From Bryobacterales bacterium (GTDB lineage: Bacteria; Acidobacteriota; Terriglobia; Bryobacterales; Bryobacteraceae): DNA of 50,707 nucleotides. The notes under the pieces are model-generated. The model was not told the origin of the DNA. It ran no database searches and worked only from the letters and a program-made list of their open reading frames with translations. Where the stretch lies: assembly GCA_009697505.1 (NCBI GenBank), contig SHUD01000013.1, positions 1 to 50,707 of the forward strand, given 5' to 3'. Below are positions 39,400-47,869 of this stretch, piece after piece (the first letter of the stretch is position 1; the number at the start of each line of letters is the position of its first letter). A program made the position numbers and the translations under genes.

Positions 39400-40221
39400 C
39401 TATTGCGAAACCTCTGGGCGCGATACCTCTGGGAGCGCAACCTCTATTTGGAGCCCGTCATAGGCCAGGCGCACGTTTTCCGGGAATGCCGCTTCCGTTT
39501 GGGCATGCGGCAGGTCGTGGCAGATATGCGTGAAAAACGCCCGCCGCGGCTGCAACTCGCGAGCCAATTCCAGGCTCTGCGCCACGGTCGAGTGCGTCGG
39601 ATGCGGGCGGTGCCGCAGGGCGTCCAGGAACAACACATCCAAACCGCGCAGCCTGGGCTTGGAGGCCTCGGGGATTTCGCTGTGATCGGTCAGGTAGGCG
39701 GCGTCTCCGAAGCGGAATCCCAAGGTCACGCCGTTGCCGTGCATCAGCAGGATCGGCACCACCTGCAAACCAAAAAGCTCAAATGGTTCGTCCGTGATGT
39801 CGCGCAGTTCCACCTTCGGCGCCGAGGACTGCGATGGCTCCGGGTTGAAGGCATACTGAAACACGCGCCGCACGACCGCGAAAGTTTCCGCGGTGCCGTA
39901 CACCGGAATCGACATCTTCTGGTGATAATTCAGCGGCCGCACGTCGTCCAGGCCCAGGATGTGGTCGGCATGCGCGTGGGTCAGCAGGATCGCATCCACG
40001 CGCCGTATCTCGGCCCGTAGGGCCTGCGTCCGGAAATCCGGCGTGGCGTCGATCAACACGTTCTTGCCGCCGTATTGAACCAGCACCGAGGGGCGCAGGC
40101 GGTTATCGCGCGGATCGGTGGAGGCGCAAGTGGCGCAGCCGCAGCCAATGGTGGGAACCCCGGAACTGGTGCCCGAGCCCAGCACCGTAATGCGGATCGT
40201 GTCCTTGCCCGGCGTGTTCAT
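39400..40221 (-). CDS. MBL-fold hydrolase, PhnP-like
   Basis: A 273-residue metallo-beta-lactamase fold protein. The N-terminus ITVLGSGTSSGVPTIGCGCATC, with ligands for an extra zinc site, and the metal motif LLTHAHADHILGLDDVRPL mark the PhnP group; later motifs include AYLTDHSEIP and LDALRHRPHPTHSTVAQSLELA. PhnP is a cyclic phosphodiesterase of phosphonate breakdown, but homologues outside phn operons have unknown substrates. The last codons come from short tandem repeats (CCTCTGGGCGCGA/CCTCTGGGAGCGC read on the plus strand), giving ALPEVSRPEVSQ. Confidence 0.87.
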   Translation of the reverse strand: MNTPGKDTIRITVLGSGTSSGVPTIGCGCATCASTDPRDNRLRPSVLVQYGGKNVLIDATPDFRTQALRAEIRRVDAILLTHAHADHILGLDDVRPLNYHQKMSIPVYGTAETFAVVRRVFQYAFNPEPSQSSAPKVELRDITDEPFELFGLQVVPILLMHGNGVTLGFRFGDAAYLTDHSEIPEASKPRLRGLDVLFLDALRHRPHPTHSTVAQSLELARELQPRRAFFTHICHDLPHAQTEAAFPENVRLAYDGLQIEVALPEVSRPEVSQ

Positions 40222-40529
40222 CAGGACTGTGCCGGCTGCTCCGCGGTATCGCCCGGTTTCTTCTGTTCCGATGCCTGCACAAAGCGGAAGCGCAGCTCGG
40301 TAAGCGCATTTTCCATCAGGCGCTGCTCTTCGAGCGCCAGATTCCCCCGCGTTTTCTCCGCGATCATGGCCAGCAGGTCGATGGCGTGGCGCGCCGCCGG
40401 CAGGTTCGGCGCCTCCGGCTTATCCTCGCCGAAGTTCAGCAACCCAAGCTGCATCTCGGCCTGCATCTTCAGAGAAAACACTAGGAATTCGAAGGTGGGA
40501 GGAGGTAATGGGAAACCGGAATCGCTCAT
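40221..40529 (-). CDS. DUF1844 protein
   Basis: A 102-residue protein with the DUF1844 pattern: FEFLVFSLKMQAEMQLGLLNFG and LPAARHAIDLLAMIAEKTRGNLALEEQRLMENALTELRFRFVQA. It is a small helical family found in Acidobacteriota, Deltaproteobacteria and Planctomycetes with no known role. Its stop overlaps the PhnP-like start by one base, so the order DUF1844, PhnP-like, ribF, lacD, cupin is one operon. The DUF2339 gene starts 33 bases away on the other strand. Confidence 0.85.
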   Translation of the reverse strand: MSDSGFPLPPPTFEFLVFSLKMQAEMQLGLLNFGEDKPEAPNLPAARHAIDLLAMIAEKTRGNLALEEQRLMENALTELRFRFVQASEQKKPGDTAEQPAQS

Positions 40530-40562
40530 GCGTGCCTCCTAACTAGTGTAGTTTGGAATGGA

Positions 40563-42302
40563 ATGACTTCGCCGGAAGACGGACCCGAAGAGGGGCCGGA
40601 GCAGGTGCCGGAACAAGAACGCTGGGCCGCGATTGAGGACCGTCTTGCGCGCATCGAAGCCGCGTTGAGCTTGTCCGGCAAACTCGCCGAGCCGCCTCTT
40701 CCGCCCGCGATTCCGCCCCCAACACTTCGCGAATCCGCGCGCGCGCCCGAGCCGCCGCCATTACCGGTTCCGGAATCCGGGCCCGTCCCGGAAGCTGGAA
40801 TCGAAACGCGTTTCGGCCTCGGGTACCTCAACCGGATCGCGGTGATCACGCTGCTGTTCGGCGTCGCGTTTTTCTTCAAGTACGCGGTGGACAGCCAGTG
40901 GATTGGCCCCGGCATGCGAGTCGCCCTGGGCATGACGGCTGCGACCTTCTCCCTGTTCCTGGGCGAGTGGCTGTGGCTGCGCGGCCAGCGGGTCTTCGCG
41001 CCAGGCTTGACCGGACTCGGCCTCGCGCTGCTGTATCTGTCGTTCTATGCGAGCTTCGGCTTCTACCAACTATTGCCGCAGAGCGTCGCGTTTCTGCTGA
41101 TGTGTTTGACCACTCTCTCGGCGGCCGCGCTGGCGCTGCATTACCGTTCGCGAGTGGTGGCCGTGCTGGGACTTGTAGGCGGATTCTTGACGCCGGCCTT
41201 GCTCTCCACCGGTGAAAACCGCATGTGGACTCTGGCGGCGTACACGTTGCTCCTCAGCGCCGGAGCCGTGAGCGTCGCCCGCTTGCAGGGCTGGCCCGCG
41301 CTGCGATCTCTGGCGTGGGCCGGCACGTGGATGCTGTACAGCGGGTGGACCGGCCAATGGCTCAGCGGAGACACCAGCCTCGGCGCCTTCGCATGGCTTT
41401 CGATCAGCTTCGCGGTATTCTTCTTCGCCAGCTTCCAGAGCGCGAGCCCGCGGCTGCTGGTGCTCAATACAGGCGCCTATTTTGCGGGTTCCTACGCCGC
41501 GCTCGAATCGCCTTATGGCGGCTGGCTCGGCGCGTTCGCCGTGGCGCTGGCGGTGCTGCACGCGGGGCTGGCCAAGACCATGTGGACTCGCGAAAGGCGC
41601 TTCGCGCTGTTCAGCGCCGTTGCCGCCGCCGTCTTAGTGACGCTGGCCATCCCCGTCCAGTTCACCGGATACCGCGTGACCATGCTGTGGGCGCTGGAGG
41701 CGGCCGCTATCGCCTGGACCGGAGCGCGCCTGAGTCAGGCGAGGATCCAGGTGCCCGCGTGGTTCCTGTTTGCGCTGGTGTTCTTGCGGCTATTCACTAG
41801 CGAAGCCTGGCTCTACCAGTCCGGCTTCTGGAACACACGTCTGCTTACCTTCGCCGTCTGCGCCGCCAGCATGTGGATGGCCTCGCGCCGCGCTTGGTCG
41901 GGGGAAGCGAAAGCCGTCACTTACGGAGGCGGCCATGTATTTCTGTTATGGGCCCTGGCCCTGGAAGTTTCGGCGTGGGCGCAAAGAACGGCGGAACCAG
42001 AAGATGTTTCCAGCGTCTCCTCCGCCGGCGTTTCGATTCTGATGGCCGTCTACGCTGTTGCTTTGGTGATCGCCGGCACCGCGCTGCGCTCGGCGGTGAA
42101 TCGCATTCTGGGGCTCGGCCTGCTGGCGCTGGTGGTCGCCAAGCTTTACTTGCTGGATGTCTGGAGCCTCAGCCGCGGCTTCCGCATCACGGCGTTTCTG
42201 GCGCTCGGTGGGCTGCTGTTGCTGGTATCGTATCTGTATTCCCGGTTCCGGCCCGCCCTGGAAAAATTGTGGCGCGGCACGCCGGAGCCGCCACCCCTCT
42301 AA
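40563..42302 (+). CDS. DUF2339 multi-pass membrane protein
   Basis: A 579-residue protein. A short coiled-coil (ERWAAIEDRLARIEAALSLSG) and a proline-rich linker precede about fourteen hydrophobic segments starting at GLGYLNRIAVITLLFGVAFFFKYAV. WIGPGMRVALGM and LLGLGLLALVVAKLYLLDVWSLSRGFRI are typical of the DUF2339 family, whose function is unknown. The ATG at 40563 lies opposite the DUF1844 start, and the DUF2203 gene follows three bases after the stop. Confidence 0.85.
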   Translation: MTSPEDGPEEGPEQVPEQERWAAIEDRLARIEAALSLSGKLAEPPLPPAIPPPTLRESARAPEPPPLPVPESGPVPEAGIETRFGLGYLNRIAVITLLFGVAFFFKYAVDSQWIGPGMRVALGMTAATFSLFLGEWLWLRGQRVFAPGLTGLGLALLYLSFYASFGFYQLLPQSVAFLLMCLTTLSAAALALHYRSRVVAVLGLVGGFLTPALLSTGENRMWTLAAYTLLLSAGAVSVARLQGWPALRSLAWAGTWMLYSGWTGQWLSGDTSLGAFAWLSISFAVFFFASFQSASPRLLVLNTGAYFAGSYAALESPYGGWLGAFAVALAVLHAGLAKTMWTRERRFALFSAVAAAVLVTLAIPVQFTGYRVTMLWALEAAAIAWTGARLSQARIQVPAWFLFALVFLRLFTSEAWLYQSGFWNTRLLTFAVCAASMWMASRRAWSGEAKAVTYGGGHVFLLWALALEVSAWAQRTAEPEDVSSVSSAGVSILMAVYAVALVIAGTALRSAVNRILGLGLLALVVAKLYLLDVWSLSRGFRITAFLALGGLLLLVSYLYSRFRPALEKLWRGTPEPPPL

Positions 42303-42305
42303 ACC

Positions 42306-42764
42306 ATGCCCCGCTACTTTACGTTGGCCGAAGCCCAACAGCTGCTTCCGGAAGTCGACAAAGCGTTGCGCGACGCCTTGTTCCATAAGTCCGAATACCA
42401 GGCGGCCGAAGCAGCTCTGAGGAGCACCACGCAGCGCGTCCGCGTGTCCGGCGGTGCGCGCGTGGACCCGTCGGCGTTCCTGGCCACCCGCGCCCGCCGC
42501 GACACCAGCGCCGCCGCGCTCAAAGACATTTTCGAGCGGATCGAGGAAATCGGCGTGCTGGTCAAAGACCTGGAGATCGGCCTGATCGACTTCATGACTC
42601 TCTATAAGGGCCGCGAAGTCTGCCTGTGCTGGAAACTCGGCGAGGAAGGCATCCATTTCTGGCACGGCCTGGAAGAAGGCTTCCGCGGACGCAAGGCGAT
42701 CGACGAGGAGTTTCTGGAGAATCACGGGACTGGCGGGGCGGCGGATGATGGGGCGCCAAATTGA
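42306..42764 (+). CDS. DUF2203 protein
   Basis: A 152-residue protein matching DUF2203: RYFTLAEAQQLLPEVDKAL near the start, then LKDIFERIEEIGVLVKDLEIGLIDFMTLYKGREVCLCWKLGEEGIHFWHGLEEGFRGRKAI. It is a conserved cytoplasmic family without a known role. It follows the DUF2339 gene closely and is probably co-transcribed. The 178 bases after it, up to the histidine kinase, hold no feature I can name. Confidence 0.87.
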   Translation: MPRYFTLAEAQQLLPEVDKALRDALFHKSEYQAAEAALRSTTQRVRVSGGARVDPSAFLATRARRDTSAAALKDIFERIEEIGVLVKDLEIGLIDFMTLYKGREVCLCWKLGEEGIHFWHGLEEGFRGRKAIDEEFLENHGTGGAADDGAPN

Positions 42765-42942
42765 CGGGGCGCGATTACCGCCAAAGTTGCCCCAACTAAG
42801 GCGTTTCACTTAGGTTTATCCGCTCGTGGCTAGAGTTCCTTACTTATTGCCCTCGGGGATCCACCCTACTCCTTTTGACTCATGAGTTTCATTGAAGTTA
42901 CCGATAGCTGGCCGTATGCTTCTTGCAGTGGGTGATTTCAAT

Positions 42943-44430
42943 ATGCCTATTCACACCAGATCCGCCGGACGAGTAGTCGCGTTGCTGGTCGCTATCCTGG
43001 GCTGCGCCTACATTGGCAAAGCCATCTTGTCGTGGCCTCCCCGTGACCCCATCATTTTTTTCCTTTACACCTTGACGGCGGTTGCGGCCGCAAGTGTGAT
43101 GCGGCGGATTGAATCCGGCATGATAGGGTTTTCCGTTAACTTATTTCTGGTGCCTCTCGGCATCGTGGAGCTCACACTGCCGGAAACCATCCTGCTCGCG
43201 GTCACGGGCGCGGCGGTCTCCACGGTAGCCTCGAAGAAATCCTTGTGGACGCGGCATTCGGTAGTCCAACTTGCCAATGAAGCGACGGCCGTAGCAGCCG
43301 CGAGTTTCGCTTACCACTCTCTGATACCCGGTGGGGGCCGCTACGTGGCGATCCGTCTGTTTCTGGGGAGCGCCGCTTACTTCGTAACGCGGACATTTCC
43401 CACGGCTGTCCAGGTGGCAACCAGTCAGGGCCGGCGGATCGGAAAGGCCTGGCGCGATGATCATTTCTGGTCGTTTCCGTATTACTTGGTGGGTGCCAGC
43501 TCAGCCGGCTTCAAGAGTGTTCGCAACGCATATGTGCATTGGGAGGCATGCCTTCTAACGGTTCCGGTGTTGTATGTGCTCTACCGGGCTCACCTGACGC
43601 GGGAAGCCAATATTGCTTTACTGCACCAGCGCGCGCAGGAATTGGAAAAGGCCAGGACTGAGGCCGAGGCCGCTGTTGAAGTGAAGAGCCAGTTTCTAGC
43701 GAATATCAGCCATGAACTCCGGACGCCGATGAACGGGATTGTGGGGATGACCGCCGTCGCGCTGGAAAGTGACATGCCGCCCGAACTTCGGGATTATCTG
43801 GAGACGGTACAGGAAAGCGCCGACTCCCTTCTCCGGCTTCTGAACGAGCTGCTGGACTTTGCAAAGATCGACGCCGGCAAAATCGAACTGGAGCATGCAC
43901 CGTTTGACTTGCGACAGCAATTGGCGGTCACCTGCCGCCCATTTACGGCCATCGCGGCGAATAAGGGATTAGGACTGCACTGGGAGGTGCGGCAGGATGT
44001 CCCGGAAACGGTGGTGGGAGACTCATGGCGGCTGGGGCAGGTCATCATCAACCTGTTGGGTAACGCTCTGAAATTCACGCGCGAAGGCGAAGTCAAGCTG
44101 ACGGTGTCCATGCCGGATTGGACGCCCGAAGCGGTGGCGCTCGAATTCGTCATCCAGGACACGGGCATTGGCATTCCGGCGGATAAGCAGCGCATTATCT
44201 TCGAAGCGTTCACCCAGGCAGACGGATCCATGATTCGCAATTACGGAGGCACCGGCCTGGGGCTGGCGATCTGTTCCCGGCTGGTGGAGAAAATGGGCGG
44301 GCGTATCTGGGTCGAAAGCGAGCCGGGCGCGGGAAGTGCGTTTCATTTCACGTGCCGCCTGGCTTTACAGCAATCTCCGGTTTCGGCTTCTGCCACGTCG
44401 CCTCAAAACGTGGAAATCCTCCAAGCCTGA
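42943..44430 (+). CDS. Membrane sensor histidine kinase
   Basis: About 495 residues from the ATG at 42943 (GGGTGA upstream); a TTG 51 bases earlier is possible. Six or so N-terminal membrane helices form an input region that I do not recognise. A short coiled coil (HQRAQELEKARTEAEAAVEVKSQ) leads to HisKA with phospho-acceptor His257 in NISHELRTPMNGI. The ATPase domain has the N box NLLGNALKFT, G1 DTGIGIP, F box FEAFTQADGS and G2 GGTGLGLAI. No receiver domain is attached and no response regulator gene is adjacent, so it is an orphan kinase. Confidence 0.9.
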   Translation: MPIHTRSAGRVVALLVAILGCAYIGKAILSWPPRDPIIFFLYTLTAVAAASVMRRIESGMIGFSVNLFLVPLGIVELTLPETILLAVTGAAVSTVASKKSLWTRHSVVQLANEATAVAAASFAYHSLIPGGGRYVAIRLFLGSAAYFVTRTFPTAVQVATSQGRRIGKAWRDDHFWSFPYYLVGASSAGFKSVRNAYVHWEACLLTVPVLYVLYRAHLTREANIALLHQRAQELEKARTEAEAAVEVKSQFLANISHELRTPMNGIVGMTAVALESDMPPELRDYLETVQESADSLLRLLNELLDFAKIDAGKIELEHAPFDLRQQLAVTCRPFTAIAANKGLGLHWEVRQDVPETVVGDSWRLGQVIINLLGNALKFTREGEVKLTVSMPDWTPEAVALEFVIQDTGIGIPADKQRIIFEAFTQADGSMIRNYGGTGLGLAICSRLVEKMGGRIWVESEPGAGSAFHFTCRLALQQSPVSASATSPQNVEILQA

Positions 44431-44542
44431 CCTTCAACCTGCAATCGCGCCACGAGAGTTGACCCAGCTCCGGGAGAGCGCCCCGAATTGACTCCACTCA
44501 CACGCGGCCTTTATCCTGAAATTGCACGGTGAACGGAGAGGG

Positions 44543-45139
44543 ATGCTGCTCGCACGCGAATTTGTCAACTACATATCACGGCAGACCATTAGAAAACTGA
44601 GTCCGCAATGGCTGGAGACCACCGGCCTCCAGGTGGCCGCCGACTTCATGGCCAGCATCATCGAAGAAGACCTGGCCATCGAGGACCAGTTGAACGACGA
44701 AGTGCGCGACCTGCTGAGCCAGTACAGCGACTACATGCGCAAAGAGGGCGTCAGCTATCAGGAGATGTTCCGCCGCATCAAGAACACCCTGATCACGCAA
44801 CGCAAGGTGATCCGCGCCGCCGGCCGCGATTCCGGCGATCAGATGAAGCTCTCCCGCGACAAGATCAATGACCTTTCGCACAAGGTCGTCGCCGCCATCC
44901 GCAAGAGCCGCGACTTCCGCCTGAAGCGCGACCCCAACGACGTGCGCCTGGAACTGGTCAAGATCATCACCGAGCTGCTGCTCACCGACGACAAGGTGGA
45001 CCGCGCCGCCCGCACCAAGATCCGCACGCAAAAGCGCGAGATTTCCGAGGGCACCGAAGAGTGGGACCTGCTCCACCGGCGCTACTACGCCGAAGAGCTC
45101 AAGAAGCTGGGGATTGACTTGGCGTCGCGGGAAAATTAG
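44543..45139 (+). CDS. Tandem DUF507 protein
   Basis: About 198 residues from the ATG at 44543, with GGAGAGGG just upstream. Two DUF507 domains follow one another: the first (MLLAREFVNYISRQTIRKL ... EEDLAIEDQLNDEVRDLL) and the second from MKLSRDKINDLSHKVVAAI to RYYAEELKKLGI. DUF507 proteins are usually about 90 residues, one domain long, often encoded as neighbouring genes; here they are fused. The function is unknown. A small gene starts eight bases after the stop. Confidence 0.83.
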   Translation: MLLAREFVNYISRQTIRKLSPQWLETTGLQVAADFMASIIEEDLAIEDQLNDEVRDLLSQYSDYMRKEGVSYQEMFRRIKNTLITQRKVIRAAGRDSGDQMKLSRDKINDLSHKVVAAIRKSRDFRLKRDPNDVRLELVKIITELLLTDDKVDRAARTKIRTQKREISEGTEEWDLLHRRYYAEELKKLGIDLASREN

Positions 45140-45146
45140 GTGTTGT

Positions 45147-45347
45147 ATGGATATTTCCGTCACTCCTGAGATGGAAGCGCTTCGCTTGTTGGAAGAGCAC
45201 GAAAAAGAGCGCGCCGCGCGCCGGGCGGAATTTAACAACGAGCTAGGCCGCCGGCTGGCATCGCTCGAGCGGGGAGAATACGTCGACCCGGTGGAAGCCC
45301 GCGCCCAGCCGCGACGGAAATCCAAGGAGCGCCGCCAAGGGGCGTGA
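45147..45347 (+). CDS. Small charged protein, ParD-like antitoxin candidate
   Basis: About 66 residues from the ATG at 45147 with AGGTG upstream. The sequence is a charged helix (MEALRLLEEHEKERAARRAEFNNELGRRLASLERGEYVDPVEAR). The LERGEYVDP motif is like the C-terminal part of ParD-type antitoxins, which bind ParE-like toxins. No toxin follows and the N-terminal ribbon-helix-helix is not obvious, so this is a tentative call. Confidence 0.5.
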   Translation: MDISVTPEMEALRLLEEHEKERAARRAEFNNELGRRLASLERGEYVDPVEARAQPRRKSKERRQGA

Positions 45348-45420
45348 GCCTCTTTATCCTCGGTGCTGCTGCAACGCCCTCTTGCAGCCTGCGCAAGAAT
45401 GCATCCAGAGCATGGCTCGC

Positions 45421-45494
45421 GGATAGATGCGGATGCACGCCGATGAAGACCCTCGCTCCGCGGAGTTCCTATCGGCGCTTATCTGTGTCCATCC
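45421..45494. repeat. Imperfect inverted-repeat element
   Basis: The left arm (GGATAGATGCGGATGCACGCCGAT, 45421-45444) pairs imperfectly with the right arm (45471-45494) around an inner perfect stem CTCCG/CGGAG at 45456-45465. The right arm includes a 17-base motif shared, with one mismatch, with 25148-25164. It fills the gap between the convergent ParD-like and tannase-family genes. Confidence 0.5.
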
Positions 45495-45524
45495 GTGGCA
45501 CAAAACGAATCGGTTGAATTGCGC

Positions 45525-47072
45525 TTACGGCGCCGCGCACACGAAGTTCGCGGCATCGTCGGTGCCGCCGGTTCCCTTGTACTTGGCTTCCTGCGGATAA
45601 GCACACAGCGGACGCGTGCGGTCGAACTGGCCGTTGCCATTGGGGTGTCCAGCAGTGATCTGATCGGGAGCCTTGTTCTGCTCCACCCATTGCTCCAGCG
45701 CCGTCAGCGCGTCGAAGCGGAAGGTACCAGGGCCGTTGGTGCAGTGCTGCATGCCCGGCACCATGAACAGGCGGTAGAACTCCTTGGTGTCTTTCAGGGC
45801 CGCCGTGTTGCCGCGTCCGGAAGTGCGCACCACGCTCTCGTAGTAGTTGATGCTGTTGGCCGACGGAATATCGGGGTCGGACCATCCGTGATACTGGATC
45901 AGCTTGCCGCCGTGCGCGCGGAACGGCCGCAGGTCCGGGTCAATGGCGTTAAAGATGCGCCCGACTTTGTCGTCGACGTACTCGACGTCGCTTTCCAGAC
46001 CCGGCGCCGGAGGGTCGAAGCGCAGCTTGCGGTAGTCCCAATCCGGATTCTCGTACACGACAAACTTCATGAACGGCAAGCCCAGGCCGCTATGTCCGCC
46101 ACGGCCGGGAGCGTTGCCCGTGATCCACTGCGCCCAGCCGCCGGGGCCAGCCTCGCCACCGGGCTCGATGCCGGGATATAACTGCTGGCCTTCGGCGTCG
46201 CGCGCGCCTTGCCAGATCCTGCGCACGGCTTCGACCTGCGCGGCCGTCAAGCAAGTGGAAGGATCACCGTTCTTGCACTGCAACGATGCGGGATCGAAGT
46301 GGCAGCGGCGCGGGTCATTGAGAACGCCATCCTTGACGCCGTCGAGCGCATCGCAGGCCGCGTTCACCGCGTCCGCCAGAAGTTGGACTTTATTAGGAGG
46401 CAGCCAGCCGTCGTCGTCAATCGCCTGCGCCACCCAAATGTGGCCGCCCGTGTAGTGCCGCGTAAACCAGTTGGCCGGATCGCCGGCGATGACGCCGTCG
46501 AAATCCGCGGGATACTTCTGCACTTCCGTCAACGCCTGCTTACCGCCAAACGAACAGCCCTGAAAATAGGAGTGCACGGGCCAAGCGCCGTAATACGCCT
46601 TGACGATCGCCTTGCTGGCCAGCGCCATCTCGTGGACGCCGCGTTGGCCCAGGTTGATCACGCGGTCCATGTGGCCCAGAGCCCAGGCGCCGTCGTTGGT
46701 GCTGGCGGAAACGTGGCCGGTGTCGGTGCTGCTTACGGCGTAGCCACGATTCACGGGATCGAACATGGCGGCGTGAACGATGTTTCCCGCGAGTCCGCCA
46801 TTGCCCACGCCAATGTATTTGTGATTCCACTGCGCCGGCAGCCATATTTCGAAACCCAGCTCGGGCAGCACCGTCGCCACCACGCGGCAGAACGCGGGAA
46901 CCGGGCGCGCCGGAATCGTCCCCGGAGTGAACATCCCAGGCGCAACCGGAGCGGCGGACTTGATCACGATGCCGGGCAGCGATAGGTGATTTAGATCTTC
47001 ACAATGCTGATTTTGACCCAAGAGAGGAAGGGTGGCGAACGCCACCACAGAGAATAGGAGGCGGCTTGACAT
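45525..47072 (-). CDS. Secreted tannase/feruloyl esterase family protein
   Basis: About 515 residues from the ATG at 47072, which starts a signal peptide (MSSRLLFSVVAFATLPLLGQ). Family motifs are HKYIGVGNGGLAG, YAVSSTDTGH, the nucleophile elbow QGCSFGGKQAL with Ser174 preceded by Cys173, the acid in YHGWSDPDIP and the catalytic His in MVPGMQHC. The Cys next to the Ser and the Cys next to the His form the known CS-D-HC disulfide of this family. Members release gallic or ferulic acid from plant esters; which ester is cleaved here is not clear. The start has no strong ribosome site. Confidence 0.9.
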   Translation of the reverse strand: MSSRLLFSVVAFATLPLLGQNQHCEDLNHLSLPGIVIKSAAPVAPGMFTPGTIPARPVPAFCRVVATVLPELGFEIWLPAQWNHKYIGVGNGGLAGNIVHAAMFDPVNRGYAVSSTDTGHVSASTNDGAWALGHMDRVINLGQRGVHEMALASKAIVKAYYGAWPVHSYFQGCSFGGKQALTEVQKYPADFDGVIAGDPANWFTRHYTGGHIWVAQAIDDDGWLPPNKVQLLADAVNAACDALDGVKDGVLNDPRRCHFDPASLQCKNGDPSTCLTAAQVEAVRRIWQGARDAEGQQLYPGIEPGGEAGPGGWAQWITGNAPGRGGHSGLGLPFMKFVVYENPDWDYRKLRFDPPAPGLESDVEYVDDKVGRIFNAIDPDLRPFRAHGGKLIQYHGWSDPDIPSANSINYYESVVRTSGRGNTAALKDTKEFYRLFMVPGMQHCTNGPGTFRFDALTALEQWVEQNKAPDQITAGHPNGNGQFDRTRPLCAYPQEAKYKGTGGTDDAANFVCAAP

Positions 47073-47209
47073 GCGAGAGGATTTTCGCACGCAGTCGGCC
47101 CGTGTGTCAATTGATGTCATGCAAATATGCCCTGCCACCGGCGGATTCCGCTTACTTGTAGTCCACGTCACATGCTAACTTATGAAAATTCGTACGCGAA
47201 TATTGGAGG

Positions 47210-47869
47210 GTGTCGCGCACGAAAGTCGCCATACTTGCGTGCCTGACGGCACTTTCCGCTTTTGGCACAATCGTTCATAACAACGGCACGCCAAACAACC
47301 TGGGCGCAAACGCAATGAGTGATTTCATCCAGGGGGACAATTTTGTGCTCGCGTTTACCACCAATCTAACCGCTGTGCGGTTCTGGGATATGGAACTGAG
47401 CGCAGCCGACTACAGCGGGTCGATTTTTTGGGAGATCCGCAATAACGCCGCGTCTGTTCCGGGCGGGACGGTGCTCGGAACCGGAACGGCTACGCCGACC
47501 CGCACGGCAGCCGGATCGGCATTGGGTCTCAATATTTTTCAGAACGACTTCGCTATCACGGTGAACAACGTCGCGGCCGGCACCTATTGGCTGGTGCTCC
47601 ACAACGGACCATTGGCCAGCACAACATTTTCCGACTATTATTGGGCCTGGACCGCCGTCGGCGGCGCCAACGCCGCGACCGACCGCGGAGTGGAGAAGTC
47701 GCTCAATCCTTTAGCTGTGAATTGGAGCACCAATGGCCAGGAGCATGCCTTCCTGATCTCCGGCGATGCTGTGGGAATTCCCGAGCCGGGCACATTGGTT
47801 TTTATCTCCACGGGAATTGCCGCAATGGGATGGGCGCGCCGGCAGTCGCGGGAGGGCCGTAAATCATGA
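47210..47869 (+). CDS. PEP-CTERM exported protein
   Basis: A 219-residue protein with a signal peptide (KVAILACLTALSAFG) and a C-terminal PEP-CTERM tail: IPEPGTLVFISTGIAAMGWARRQSR, that is the PEP motif, a short membrane helix and a basic end. Such tails are processed by exosortase, which is not in the window. The middle is beta-rich (AVRFWDMELSAADYSGSIFWEIRN, GTYWLVLHNGP). The only in-frame start is a GTG at 47210, with GGAGGG touching it, so spacing is unusually short. Its stop overlaps the next gene by ATGA. Confidence 0.8.
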   Translation: MSRTKVAILACLTALSAFGTIVHNNGTPNNLGANAMSDFIQGDNFVLAFTTNLTAVRFWDMELSAADYSGSIFWEIRNNAASVPGGTVLGTGTATPTRTAAGSALGLNIFQNDFAITVNNVAAGTYWLVLHNGPLASTTFSDYYWAWTAVGGANAATDRGVEKSLNPLAVNWSTNGQEHAFLISGDAVGIPEPGTLVFISTGIAAMGWARRQSREGRKS

